Shown here piece by piece: positions 54,497 through 64,000 of a stretch of 64,000 nucleotides of DNA; the first letter of the stretch is position 1, and each line of letters starts with the position of its first letter. Source of the stretch: Plazaster borealis (Eukaryota; Echinodermata; Asteroidea; Forcipulatida; Labidiasteridae); the NCBI GenBank assembly GCA_021014325.1, contig CM037474.1:5807130-5871129 (forward strand). The letters run 5' to 3'. The position numbers and the translations under genes are program-made. Under the pieces are notes generated by a model. The model did no database searches. It was not told the DNA's origin and saw only the letters and a program-made list of their open reading frames with translations.

Positions 54497-54675
54497 GACA
54501 CAATAAATATACATAGAGAGTATCATTTCAAATAGACGGGCCTGTCTGTCTTAGACACTATACCCCTAGGGCCTTGTCACACGAGGCAACTTTTACAGGC
54601 AACTTGGAGGCAACCAACTGCAGTGCATGCTTCAGGGCCACTTTGGTAGCACATGAGTAATTTGTCAAACATGTC
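54497..54675 (+). repeat. Direct duplicate of 55040-55228, with truncated GGGCCTTGTCACACG element
   Basis: GACACAATAAATATACATAG, GAGAGTATCAT, GGGCCTTGTCACACGAGGCA and GCAACCAACTGCAGTGCATG match 55040-55228. The palindromic element here lacks its right half. Confidence 0.75.
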
Positions 54676-55039
54676 TTAAAGGCACTGTACACGTTTGGAA
54701 ATTGTCCAAGACCAGTGTTCTCATTTGGTGTATCCCAACATATGCATAAAATAACAAGCCTGTGAAAATTTGGGCTCAATTGGTCATCGAAGTTGCAAGA
54801 AAATGATGAAAGAAAAAACACCCTTGTACAAATTTGTGTTCTTTCAGATAGGAATAAAAACTTCTTGCAAGAAGTTTTTGTTATTTTAATGAGAAAACTA
54901 CTCAAAAACTACGTTACTTCAGAGGGAGTCGTTTCCTACAATGTTTTATACTATCAACAGCTCTCCGTTGCTTGTTACCAAGTAAGTTTTATGCTGATAT
55001 TTTTTTTGAGTCATTACCAAACGTGTACGATACCTTTAA
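54676..55039. mobile_element. MITE family B, complete
   Basis: TTAAAGGCACTGTACACGTT to GTGTACGATACCTTTAA, in the orientation opposite to the copy at 54249-54496. Confidence 0.85.
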
Positions 55040-55114
55040 GACACAAGAAATATACATAGAGAGTATCATTTTAAATAAACCTGTCTGTCTTATAGAAACT
55101 ATATTCATGCACCC

Positions 55115-55309
55115 TTAGGGCCTTGTCACACGAGGCACTACTTTTACAGGCAACTTGGAGGCAACCAACTGCAGTGCATGCTACAGGACCACTTTGGTAG
55201 CACATGAGTAATTTTTCAAACATGTGAATGTGAATGTGAATGCCTTTTCTTTATGGAGATTGCCTGGAACTGGTTGCCAGTAAATTGCCTCGTGTGACAT
55301 GGCCCTTAA
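55115..55309. mobile_element. Palindromic MITE (GGGCCTTGTCACACGAGGCA)
   Basis: TTAGGGCCTTGTCACACGAG mirrors CTCGTGTGACATGGCCCTTA. Complete here, truncated at 54570-54675. Confidence 0.75.
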
Positions 55310-55690
55310 AAACCGAACGAACAAAACATGTTGTTTTTATTTTCCCCTTTTCTGCTCATGTTTTAACTGTGACCTTGGATTGGGAATGTCTTTAGCAATT
55401 AGGCTTCAAACTTGCTTGTATAGGTATAATGATGTTCAACTGTATGTAACTGAACATTTCATGATGTTGTTTTCTGGCGACTTCCTGTAACCATTTCTGA
55501 TCGTCCTCATCAATTTGGCAAATGACAAAATAACGATGGATGGTTGCCGCAAACCGAACACATGAAGTATACCTCACCATGCAACGCCTCAAAACCCATA
55601 CATGATGGTTGTCACGCAAAGCAAATAAACAAACTATCTCTTATTAAAGTTATTTAGGCCTATGGTTGATTTCTGGTCTTGAACATTCTT

Positions 55691-56086
55691 TTAAAGGGAT
55701 TGTATACGTTTGGTAATTGGAACCAACTGTTTGTTTCAATCATAATTGTAGAAATATACCATAAAACTATGTGAAAATTTAATTTCAAAAAATTGGTAGC
55801 GTTTTTGAGATATTGCCAAAAATCTGGAGCGGTTATGTCCACGCAGGAAGAATAATCTGCAATTGGAATACACAATCTGAGAAACATCACAGTCAGTATA
55901 ACGCTTCTCAGATTCAAATTTTTTGGGATAAAAAGTGATATCTTTTTCCACAACCGCAGTACTTCTATAAGTGACAAGTTTCTCATAATGCTCTATACCA
56001 TCCAAAGCTGCTGTACTTCTAACCAAGTATAAGTTTTATTGCCATTAATTTTCAGAGTCATTACCAAACGTATACAGACCCTTTAA
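55691..56086. mobile_element. MITE family A, complete
   Basis: TTAAAGGGATTGTATACG to CGTATACAGACCCTTTAA with TTAA-type ends. Confidence 0.87.
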
Positions 56087-56687
56087 AGATTTGTTGATTG
56101 GTCTTTTTATTTAGTTTGGTCCCGGTGTAGGTTGACAATTGTACAAAAATACTGTGTTCAACTAAAGTTATTTTGACGAGTGGTTAGTGGTTAGTTGGTT
56201 ACTTAGTGATTAGTTTCTTTTGCGATGTCACAACCGCTTTTGAGTTAGTTTAACTTGATTTACTTGTTGGATACAAAAACATGATATATTAGGCCTACGT
56301 TAGATAAGTATTACTTAGCGAGTATATTTTTGTCATCAATGACACCGCAAACTCATTGTGGAATCGTTTTTTATATCCTGATGGGAAATTTTGAAGACTT
56401 TTAAACACCCTTCTGACTGCTGACACACCAAATTCGGTTTTACTGAGAAATTTGCTTTCGAAAGATCAAATTGTTGACCTTTTCGTTTGATTTTAGAAGA
56501 CCAACTAAACATGCTTGTTGGATGACGAAATATTAAAGTGTAATGTCATCGAGCATGTGTTTTCCTCGAAATGCACCTGTTGTGAAGGTGACAGTTGATT
56601 GTTTTATTTCCCTCCCGAGCAACAGAACTGAAAAGTAAACGGAATGGTTCTAAACAAATAAACGGCGAACCATATCTTAATGGTATA

Positions 56688-56919
56688 CACTGCAAAAAAC
56701 CGGGGTGTTAAAATTGACTTCATGGGTGTTGTCACGTAATAGATACCGAACAGAGAATCAAAATTAACATCATAGGGTGTTAAAATAACACAATTGTAAT
56801 TGTTTTTGCAGAAATAAGTGTTATATAAACACCCTATGGTGTTAATTTTGATTCTTTTTTTGGTATCTATATGTGACAACACCAATGGTGTAAATTTAAC
56901 ACCCCAGTTTTTGCAGTGT
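56688..56919. mobile_element. Palindromic MITE (CACTGCAAAAA ends)
   Basis: CACTGCAAAAAACCGGGGTG mirrors CACCCCAGTTTTTGCAGTG. Inner GTTAAAATTGACTTCATGGG and ATCAAAATTAACATCATAGG are similarly inverted. Confidence 0.85.
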
Positions 56920-56921
56920 AT

Positions 56922-57235
56922 TATACAGGATTGGTGACAAAATAGTCGAAGACGGTGTTCGTGTTTTGTGTGATCAACCATTACATGAAATAACAAACCT
57001 GTGAAAATTTAGGCTTAATCCGTTTGGTGAGTCAGGAGAAAGTAGTGAAAAACCTCTTTAGGTTTTCAGATACATTTTCTTGAATATATGACTTAATTTC
57101 AGAGGAAATATTTCACAGAAAAAAATGGTTCAAGATGAACTTCATAATCAATAAGCTTTCAGACTAAAATTAAACATCCGATTTTTTATCCTTACCAATT
57201 ATGTACAGGGGGCCTAATACCCTTTAAAGGGACGA
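56922..57235. mobile_element. MITE family D (ACAGGATTGGTGA)
   Basis: Starts TACAGGATTGGTGACAAAAT. Core blocks match, inverted, those of 59170-59525. It abuts the CACTGCAAAAA element. Confidence 0.65.
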
Positions 57236-57829
57236 TTTAGCACTAATTTATAATTTTTATGATAACCAATATTAACCTTTTACACATTCCAGAGCTCACT
57301 TTAATATTGATACAAAAACTTTACTCAAAAATTGTAAAAAAACAAAAAACAAAAACCCGTTGTCAGGGAGGTTGAAGTTTTAAAGAAACCCACAGTTTGA
57401 TCACATTTCTGAATTCGTTGAACGTAATTTTCTTGTTCACAAATGGACTCGTTGTTTGCTCGGTAAATACCATTTCAAACTATTGACGTTTTATAAAACA
57501 GGCATGATATTCTTCTATACTTTAATCTGATTTACGATTTTATTGCCCTTGGGAAAAATCTGAAAAACGGGGATTAACTAGCCTGAAATGTCTATTAAAA
57601 CCTACACCATTTTCATTGAGCAAGTAGGTCAACCCCTGTACTCGACAAAAAAATGTCCTACTGTTTTCCCGAATGGCCAAATACCATGCCCGATAATTGC
57701 AAGGACGTTATAGTTTAATGTGTCTTAGTTGCAAAGCAGCCGCAATGTTGACTGATTGGAGCTCAAGTGTTAATTAACGAATAGTTAGTCTGAATTGAGA
57801 TCATTTCTTACACTGTCACCCACAGGTCA
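57236..57829. other. Gene-free stretch
   Basis: AT-rich, no recognised repeat or coding signal. Confidence 0.4.
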
Positions 57830-58050
57830 ATTCCCCAGGTCTCTTGAGCTTGCCCGGAAATTGGGTCAAGGTGCCCTTTATCAGTGGTCAAGTCCGACCG
57901 GTCACCGTCAACGCTTAATTCAATAATTGATAATCAAGAACTTCAGATTAATGGGTACTGTATATCTTTCAACGAACAGGCAACCCAATTTTGTTCTTCA
58001 CTCGGCGAATAATTACGATCACAAAATATGCCACATTACCTGGGAAATCG
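57830..58050 (+). repeat. Duplicated segment, copy 2 (uninterrupted)
   Basis: AATTGGGTCAAGGTGCCCTT to CACAAAATATGCCACATTAC runs without the SINE, MITE and palindrome found at 52200-53240. Confidence 0.75.
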
Positions 58051-58785
58051 TATTGGCTTATACATTTATGATTTGTGTTACTAATGACGTATAATTATGC
58101 TTTTACGGTTTTCTCTTTTTTTTGGGTGGGGGGGACACCCCGAAACCGGCTACATTTTTTGAAAGCTTGATGTGTGTGCTTCGTTTGTATCCACTATATT
58201 GCACTCTCAGGGTTACCTCACGCTATAGGCCTACCTCTTTAGTTCATGTAAATCTTAAACAGAGAATGGTCTTTGTTCTATGGTCTCCTAATTAGTGATT
58301 ACGAACACTTTGGGTTTTAAAATTATCACTGATAAACGTTGAAAACATTCATAGAATGTCTTCCTCCATGTTCACACAAATCAGTAATGTTATTTTCTTT
58401 TGAGTCTAACGTATACATAATGTAGAATGTCATTCTGGGACCACCCCCTGTTGGGGAGAGCGGTTTACCCATTGTCTACAACTCCTTAAGGATGTTATTT
58501 GCTTTGCAGATGCACCTGACTGAGGTATAGATATAGACTGAGGTATAGATTCTTCCCCGACAGGAAGACGGGTATCATTGGCAGCTATTTGTCATCAATA
58601 AGGAAACCAGTAACACTTCTCCCTAACAACCTCGACCCTGTCACTTCTTCAGACCCCCACACTCCTGACACGTGGCACAGACTTCTTTGCCTGTGGCGTT
58701 TTGATTCTTTAAAACGTGCCGAAAGGAACGGTTTGGTATCCTTCGGGCGATTACGGGATGGTTAATATTATTTGTATATGAATGG

Positions 58786-59130
58786 TATTACCCCCTTGGT
58801 ACGCGGCAGCGTCGTTATGACGTCGTTATGACATCGTTATGACGTCGTTATGACGTCATGGGTACTACAGCAGTCGTGACCAAAAGAACACAAAACGTCA
58901 AAAGACATCTTTCTCTCCCCCACCCGCAAACTCAACCGCAAAACTAACCCGCCCAACATAAACTAACCCCCAATAATAATAAAATTACGTCTTTACAACG
59001 TCGTTTTACGTCGTTATCTTGTTGTTCAGTCGTTTAGTTTTGCACATACGACCAAAATAAGACGTCATAAGACGTCAATATGTTACGTCTATAAGACGTC
59101 TTAAACACGTCGTGTGCCCAAGGGGGTAAT
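58786..59130. mobile_element. Element with TTACCCCCTTGG ends and GACGTC tandem arrays
   Basis: TATTACCCCCTTGGTACGCG mirrors GTGCCCAAGGGGGTAATA. Inside, GTCGTTATGAC repeats with an 11-bp period at 58808-58856, and scattered ACGTC/GACGT motifs follow at 58985-59110. Confidence 0.75.
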
Positions 59131-59169
59131 AACGAACGACTGTCATTATGTCATCTGCTGTAAACTCTG

Positions 59170-59525
59170 TAAAAGGTATTTTACAGGATTGGTGAGGATA
59201 CAAAACATAATTGTTTAATTTTGGTCTGACAGCTTACTGATTATAAAGTTCATACTAGAACAAATTTATTTTCTGTGAAATATTTCCCTTTGAAATTAAG
59301 TCATATTCGAGAAAACCTATCTGAAAACCTTACAAAAATGCAACAGCTGATCTAGGTTGTTACAACCAAAATTGAGGACAATGAGTTTATACATGCTGAA
59401 AATTGTGCATATTTTTGTCCACTAATTTTCACAGGATTGCTATTTCGTGTATTATGGTTAATCACACAAAACATGAACACTGTCTGCAACTATTTTTGTC
59501 AGCTCTAACCAATCCTGTATAATAA
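59170..59525. mobile_element. MITE family D, complete
   Basis: TTTTACAGGATTGGTGAGGA mirrors CTAACCAATCCTGTATAATA. Core TTTCACAGGATTGCTATTTC and AACATGAACACTGTCTGC. Confidence 0.75.
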
Positions 59526-60221
59526 CCATTCCATGACGTTTTCATTTGGATAGCGGCTCCTCATGTTTCTGAATATTTTGAACGAGAATGCATTTATAAT
59601 TAGACAGATTGCCCAGCTCAGGTGTCAAAAAAGCATGTTAACTGAAAATTATAAGACATTTTGGCCCGTGGTATAACCAGCATTGGGGGGGGGGGGGGCT
59701 ATATTTTAATGTATTGAACCATTTATTTGTGCATATTCTCTAACTCATTATTTGGGGGTAGTAGGGAAGGGGGTTCTGAGACAAGGGTTCTGAGGGGCAC
59801 CCCTGGCCCCCTTTGGTTACGTCAGTGAAAGTAGTGTTAATTCTTTTAATCCAGAGATACTTTTGTATAGCGCACTCTCCTTTTAACCACATTGAGTCAC
59901 ACTTTCCAAAACGATCGAAACGAACTTCGAAAACCGTCAAATGCGTCTACAGATGACGCTGTGTGGATATGCTGTCTCTCAGTAGTGACGCAATACCTGT
60001 GCCAAAACCACTCATTTAAAGAAACCTTTTGAATGGTAACTTCTCTGGATTCCCCATTCTGATCTAAACTGCGACTCTTTTTCCAAATAAAGACCGATGT
60101 GTAATGATACTTTGGGACATGAGGCGACAGACGAATGTCATCAGCACCGGGGATGGTGGTGGGGGTGGAGGGGGGGGGTGGGGGTAGTGACATTTAAAGC
60201 GCCATCTTCTTTGGCCTAGAG

Positions 60222-60412
60222 AATTCCTATACATTGTGCCAATAGTATGGGACCGAGGGTGTCTCGTCTCCAATGTTCCCATACACACCTCTTGTACAGA
60301 AACAAGTACCCCCTAAACCCCCTCTATAAAGAGTTCCTGAGATGCCTATATGCACACAATAAAGACACAATAGGGGGGGGGGACACACCATACCCCATAT
60401 CGAGCACCAAAT
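60222..60412 (-). repeat. TGCTCGATATGGGGTATGG repeat, minus strand
   Basis: On the minus strand GTGCTCGATATGGGGTATGG to TGTATGGGAACATTGGAGAC; matches 26608-26770 in order. Confidence 0.55.
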
Positions 60413-60688
60413 AAAAATTCCTGTCCGAAAAGAAGAAAAAAATGTCCAAGAGGTCAAGTGAATCGGATTCAAATCGTAGTAGTGCCAGGGTGGGTTCGAA
60501 TCCCAACCTAGCAGTTAATAGGGATGGGCACACTTTGACCGTTCTTTGTTGTGTTATTTCGGATCAGACAGCAGCGGTTTCACAAATAGCTATAGATTGA
60601 TCTGAAGTGAAAATCAATCTTAATTGCCGACCAAAAATTTGAAGTCAGAATACAAATTACTATGGTAATACTGACAAGTCGTCTTAAA

Positions 60689-60870
60689 AACTCCCGGGTC
60701 AGAATTGATCCGGATCCGGGTCCCATGGGGTCTTACCTATTTCTGGGTCAGTTTTATGACCGGAAACTGTCAAAATGACCCAGAAAAAAAGTGGGTCAAA
60801 CTGACGCAGAATCTTAGCCAAATCCCATTGTTTGACCAGGAAATCTGGGTCTAGCCCAGGGCAGCCTCGT
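60689..60870. mobile_element. GGGTCA-rich element, truncated copy
   Basis: CTCCCGGGTCAGAATTGATC, GGGTCAGTTTTATGACCGG, CAAAATGACCCAGAA and GGGTCAAACTGACGCAGAAT, all shared with 62092-62312. Confidence 0.65.
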
Positions 60871-61371
60871 ATACCATTATGATCAAGCTACGCATTCTGA
60901 GAAAGAAAACAAAATGGCGCGGCGAGATCGCACACTGCTGGGATCGAGGTTGGATCCGGTTTTTTTAAAGAGTGTTTTGTGCTTGAAATTGACCCTGACA
61001 TTGAACGCGTATATACAGTCTATACAGTATTTTCGGAATATTAAGATAAATAAAAAGAAAACGAACGAAAACGATTTGCAAAAAGTAATGGAAATTTTAT
61101 TTCTCCTTAATTTGAAAATGTCTTGGACATTAATAAGAATGAGCTCATGTTATTTACATGCATAAAATAAATATCAGATTGCATAATTTACAAACTATAT
61201 ACAAAAAAGCAAACTTCGAATTCTTTTCTCCAGAATGATACATTTTACACACTTTTGAACAAAAAGAAGACGACATTTCATTTTGAAATAACTTATTAAT
61301 ATTTTGTTCTTCAGTTCTCTTATTAGTCACTATGTATATTAACAGTTTTGAAATGCGAGCATCACTTTGAA

Positions 61372-61544
61372 TGGACCTTATGCATTGACGTCATACAGCC
61401 GCCATCTTAGAGGTGAACCGATGATGAAACAAGGGAAAACGCACAGATTTGTACACGCAGCGCACAGGACTGGCCAATGAACAACGTCCTTTTGACCTCT
61501 AGGCGAGGGCGCCCTACTGAAATGACGTCACATGCATGAGGTCT
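61372..61544. mobile_element. MITE family E, inverted copy
   Basis: TGGACCTTATGCATTGACGT to GACGTCACATGCATGAGGTC. Nearly the reverse complement of 13816-13986, including GCCGCCATCTTAGAGGT and CTCTAGGCGAGGGCGCCCTA. Confidence 0.8.
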
Positions 61545-62091
61545 TCAAACCTTTTGGTATTCTTCCGGTGTTCAATCAATACGACGCACATTTAATCTGT
61601 GAAATGTTTTGCTGACCGATGTGTATTTTTTGAAACTCTTTTGAGAACTGAGGAACGGTTAGGCTACTTGTATCAAGTCATCAATATGCCACTCAGATGA
61701 AAACACTGTAAAACAGTTTTGAATAATGTCGACATATTGAAACCTGATTCATTACTGTTGGTTAGTGTATTAAATAATTCTGAACCTTCAGAGAAATAGT
61801 AAGAGTAAAAAGGTAATAGATTTATGTATAACTTTAGAAATTCATAGTAATCTACTGTTTAACCCCCAAAAATACGAACAAATAACAACACTGATTCCTT
61901 TCCAAATGGGTCGATGGAATCGTCACATATATACTTAATAATTGTTTTATTAAAAGGTATTTTATTGGCCCAAAACTTGATCCCATCATTCTAACTCACT
62001 AATTTTAAATCCATTCTTCCGAGGACAAAACAGTTGCTTCTTTGTCTTCGTTTTCTCTAGTCTCGTTTCTTCCTCCACCTTTACTCTATCT

Positions 62092-62312
62092 CCCGGGTCA
62101 CAAAATTGACCCGTGAGGTTTGACCCATTTCAGGGTCAGTTTGATCCGGAATCTGTGTCAAAATGACCCAGAATTGGGTCAAACTAACGCAGAATCCGAG
62201 TTTAAATCTCATTTTCTAACTAGTTTCCAGATCAGCCTGATTCAGAAATTGGTCAGGCCCCCTTGGACCCGGATCCGGGTTAATTCAGACCCGAAAGTTT
62301 TTAGAGTGTCCC
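62092..62312. mobile_element. GGGTCA-rich element, complete copy
   Basis: CTCCCGGGTCACAAAATTGA to CAGACCCGAAAGTTTTTAGA. Many GGGTCA/TGACCC half-sites. Confidence 0.65.
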
Positions 62313-62898
62313 TCTTTCTCAGCTCTATTATAAACCCATGTCAGGTCGGTAATCAATTTAAAACACGGGGGGTGCATTAGTTTATTTACTCAAGGAATGG
62401 AGGTTCACTGGTGCAGGGTACAACCTCTAAAAGGAGGGGGTAAATAGTAAATAGTAAATAGTAAATAAATAGAGTGTAATAAACGGGATTTCGTCCTGCA
62501 CCCTCTATGACGTGGGCTTTAAATACACGAATAATTAATTCTAACATACAATTCTGTTGGATTGTATTATTGCACTTAGAAGGATTGTCAATTCGCACCA
62601 TACTTACTGTAAGTGTTGGTTATAAATAGGCCCATTTTACTTCTAATTTTATTCTAATTTATACAGGTATATGAATCATGTGGTTTGGCAGCATTCAAAC
62701 AGGGTTCATTTGTAGAAATTCTTTGCAATTTTGTTTAGCGAAAGTTTGAGGGCGACCAGTCACGGTCAGAACAAACATATGATATCTTGGCAGGTAACCT
62801 TCTTCTGCTTAGCAATGTGTTTCTGTGCTTAGCGATTTGTTTTCCTTGCTTAAGCAATTACATGCAGTTCGCCACAGAACCATTATATTTATCACAGC

Positions 62899-63052
62899 AG
62901 GCCTGGCAGGGCAGCGGCCATTTTCATTTTTGCAAAGGGCACTTCCATTGGAAATGTTGTAAATTCTATGGGAAAGCTTTGAAACATCATCAGGGCCAAG
63001 AGTAGGGCAACGAAGGGCTTGGCCTCCGAGGCCTCCGTTTAATTTCAGGCCT
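62899..63052 (-). repeat. CAGGCCTG-family repeat, minus strand
   Basis: CAGGCCTGGCAGGGCAGCGG to TTTAATTTCAGGCCTG with GGGCACTTCCATTGGAAA. Confidence 0.65.
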
Positions 63053-64000
63053 GTCACGGTGCAATCAAATTGCTTTATTTAAATCAATGCTGCCAAACCG
63101 AGGCTGAACAGACAAGTAGACTGGTTCATTTTTGTGTATAGAGAATTGACGTTCATTATCGATAATGCATACAGGGAATATGACCAGGCCTATAATAGCT
63201 GTTGCGGTATAATAAAGCTTTACGCAACACATTACTACAGATTAATAACATCACAAATAAATGTGAATGTACGTAACTTAAAAAGTGACAATACTCGAGT
63301 TGTAAACGCAGTATCAGAAAACATTTAACGGTAACTAGACTTAAAAAAAACCAAAAAACAAAAATAAAAAAATCATGGACAAATTTTAAAGATAGCTAAT
63401 CTTTGCACCATTTTAAAGAAATTGTCTGGCAAGATTTGAGTAGGTATTTTAGTTATTTTAATATACTAAACGGCGTAGATTCCAGCTATTTGTTGCGATA
63501 TTCTTAATGGCATGAAAGACCGTAGTTTTAGAACAGCTAAAATATTGTCTAACTAGACAGCTCTCTATTAGGCCTATGTTTATTTTAAAACATTTCAAGT
63601 AAAACCGTCACAGGAACTGTTAATATCTTGCAAGCGACCTCGCCTTTCAGACCATGCTATTGAGACAGTCTGAGACAGGTGGCAGTTTGCATGTATATTC
63701 CCCAGTATACTTCTTTCGAATTCTAAATCAAATAATGGACCGCGCCCCAGTACAAACTATGGAACGCCTGTTCTCTTAGTAATAAAATAAAAATTATTTT
63801 AACAGTGTGTGTTTAAAGTTGATTGTAAGCTACTGTACAAACATTAAAATTCATTTTTGTACACTCAAGTGCACTCTGGGAACTCTACAGTCTGATCAAC
63901 GTGGATGATAGAAAGAGAGCCCTCTACGGCACAATAACTTAGAATTTCCGGCCGAAGACCTAACGATTGGAATTAGTGTCTCACACACAGACACGGACTT
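63053..64000. other. Gene-free right end of window
   Basis: AT-rich with a poly-A tract near 63340. No exon or repeat shared with the rest of the window was recognised. Confidence 0.4.

Noticed and set aside
54558..55059. 115-aa minus- and 88-aa plus-strand ORFs
   Set aside because: They run through a MITE and its palindromic neighbour. Similar ORFs recur in other copies with different breaks.
63850..64000. Possible start of a further gene at the right edge
   Set aside because: Some CG-containing sequence, but no ATG with an extended frame or splice signals that can be supported.

Overview
This is animal nuclear DNA. It carries intron-rich genes with GT-AG exons, tRNA-derived SINEs, LINE tails, many short palindromic MITE-type elements, minisatellites and long homopolymers. 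The three multi-exon genes resemble deuterostome families. The abundant TTAA-flanked repeats of the type TTAAAGGCACTGTACACG look like those I associate with echinoderms, most likely a sea star. That assignment comes from memory and is an inference, not a database result. All four recognisable genes lie on the + strand.

Layout. (1) 252-7205: the last eight exons of an MDM1-like gene (centriole/microtubule protein); its 5' part lies upstream of the window. (2) 10245-11003: an intronless secreted C-type lectin with a C-terminal apple/PAN-like module and a recognisable core promoter. (3) 24073-29224: a four-exon major facilitator transporter of the monocarboxylate-transporter (SLC16) type, 483 aa. 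(4) 32804-46467: a six-exon AP endonuclease 2 (APEX2), 562 aa, with the catalytic exonuclease/endonuclease/phosphatase fold, two PCNA-box-like motifs and a GRF zinc finger. Its intron 5 holds a 2.2-kb array of a ~77-bp minisatellite with higher-order organisation. (5) 46468-64000: about 17.5 kb with no gene I can support, built largely of nested and duplicated repeats.

The reading phases of all predicted introns agree across exon joins, which supports the three spliced models. The genes do not form a pathway: MDM1 acts at centrioles and basal bodies, APEX2 in DNA repair, the lectin outside the cell, and the transporter in a membrane.

I found no CRISPR array, prokaryotic defence locus or clearly new multi-gene system. 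The points most worth a second look are a degenerate duplicate of the first transporter exon, a perfect 60-bp palindrome with hammerhead-like (Penelope-type) sequence nested inside two other elements, the higher-order minisatellite in APEX2, the intronless lectin-apple gene, and several duplicated segments whose second copy acts as an empty-site control for MITE insertions.
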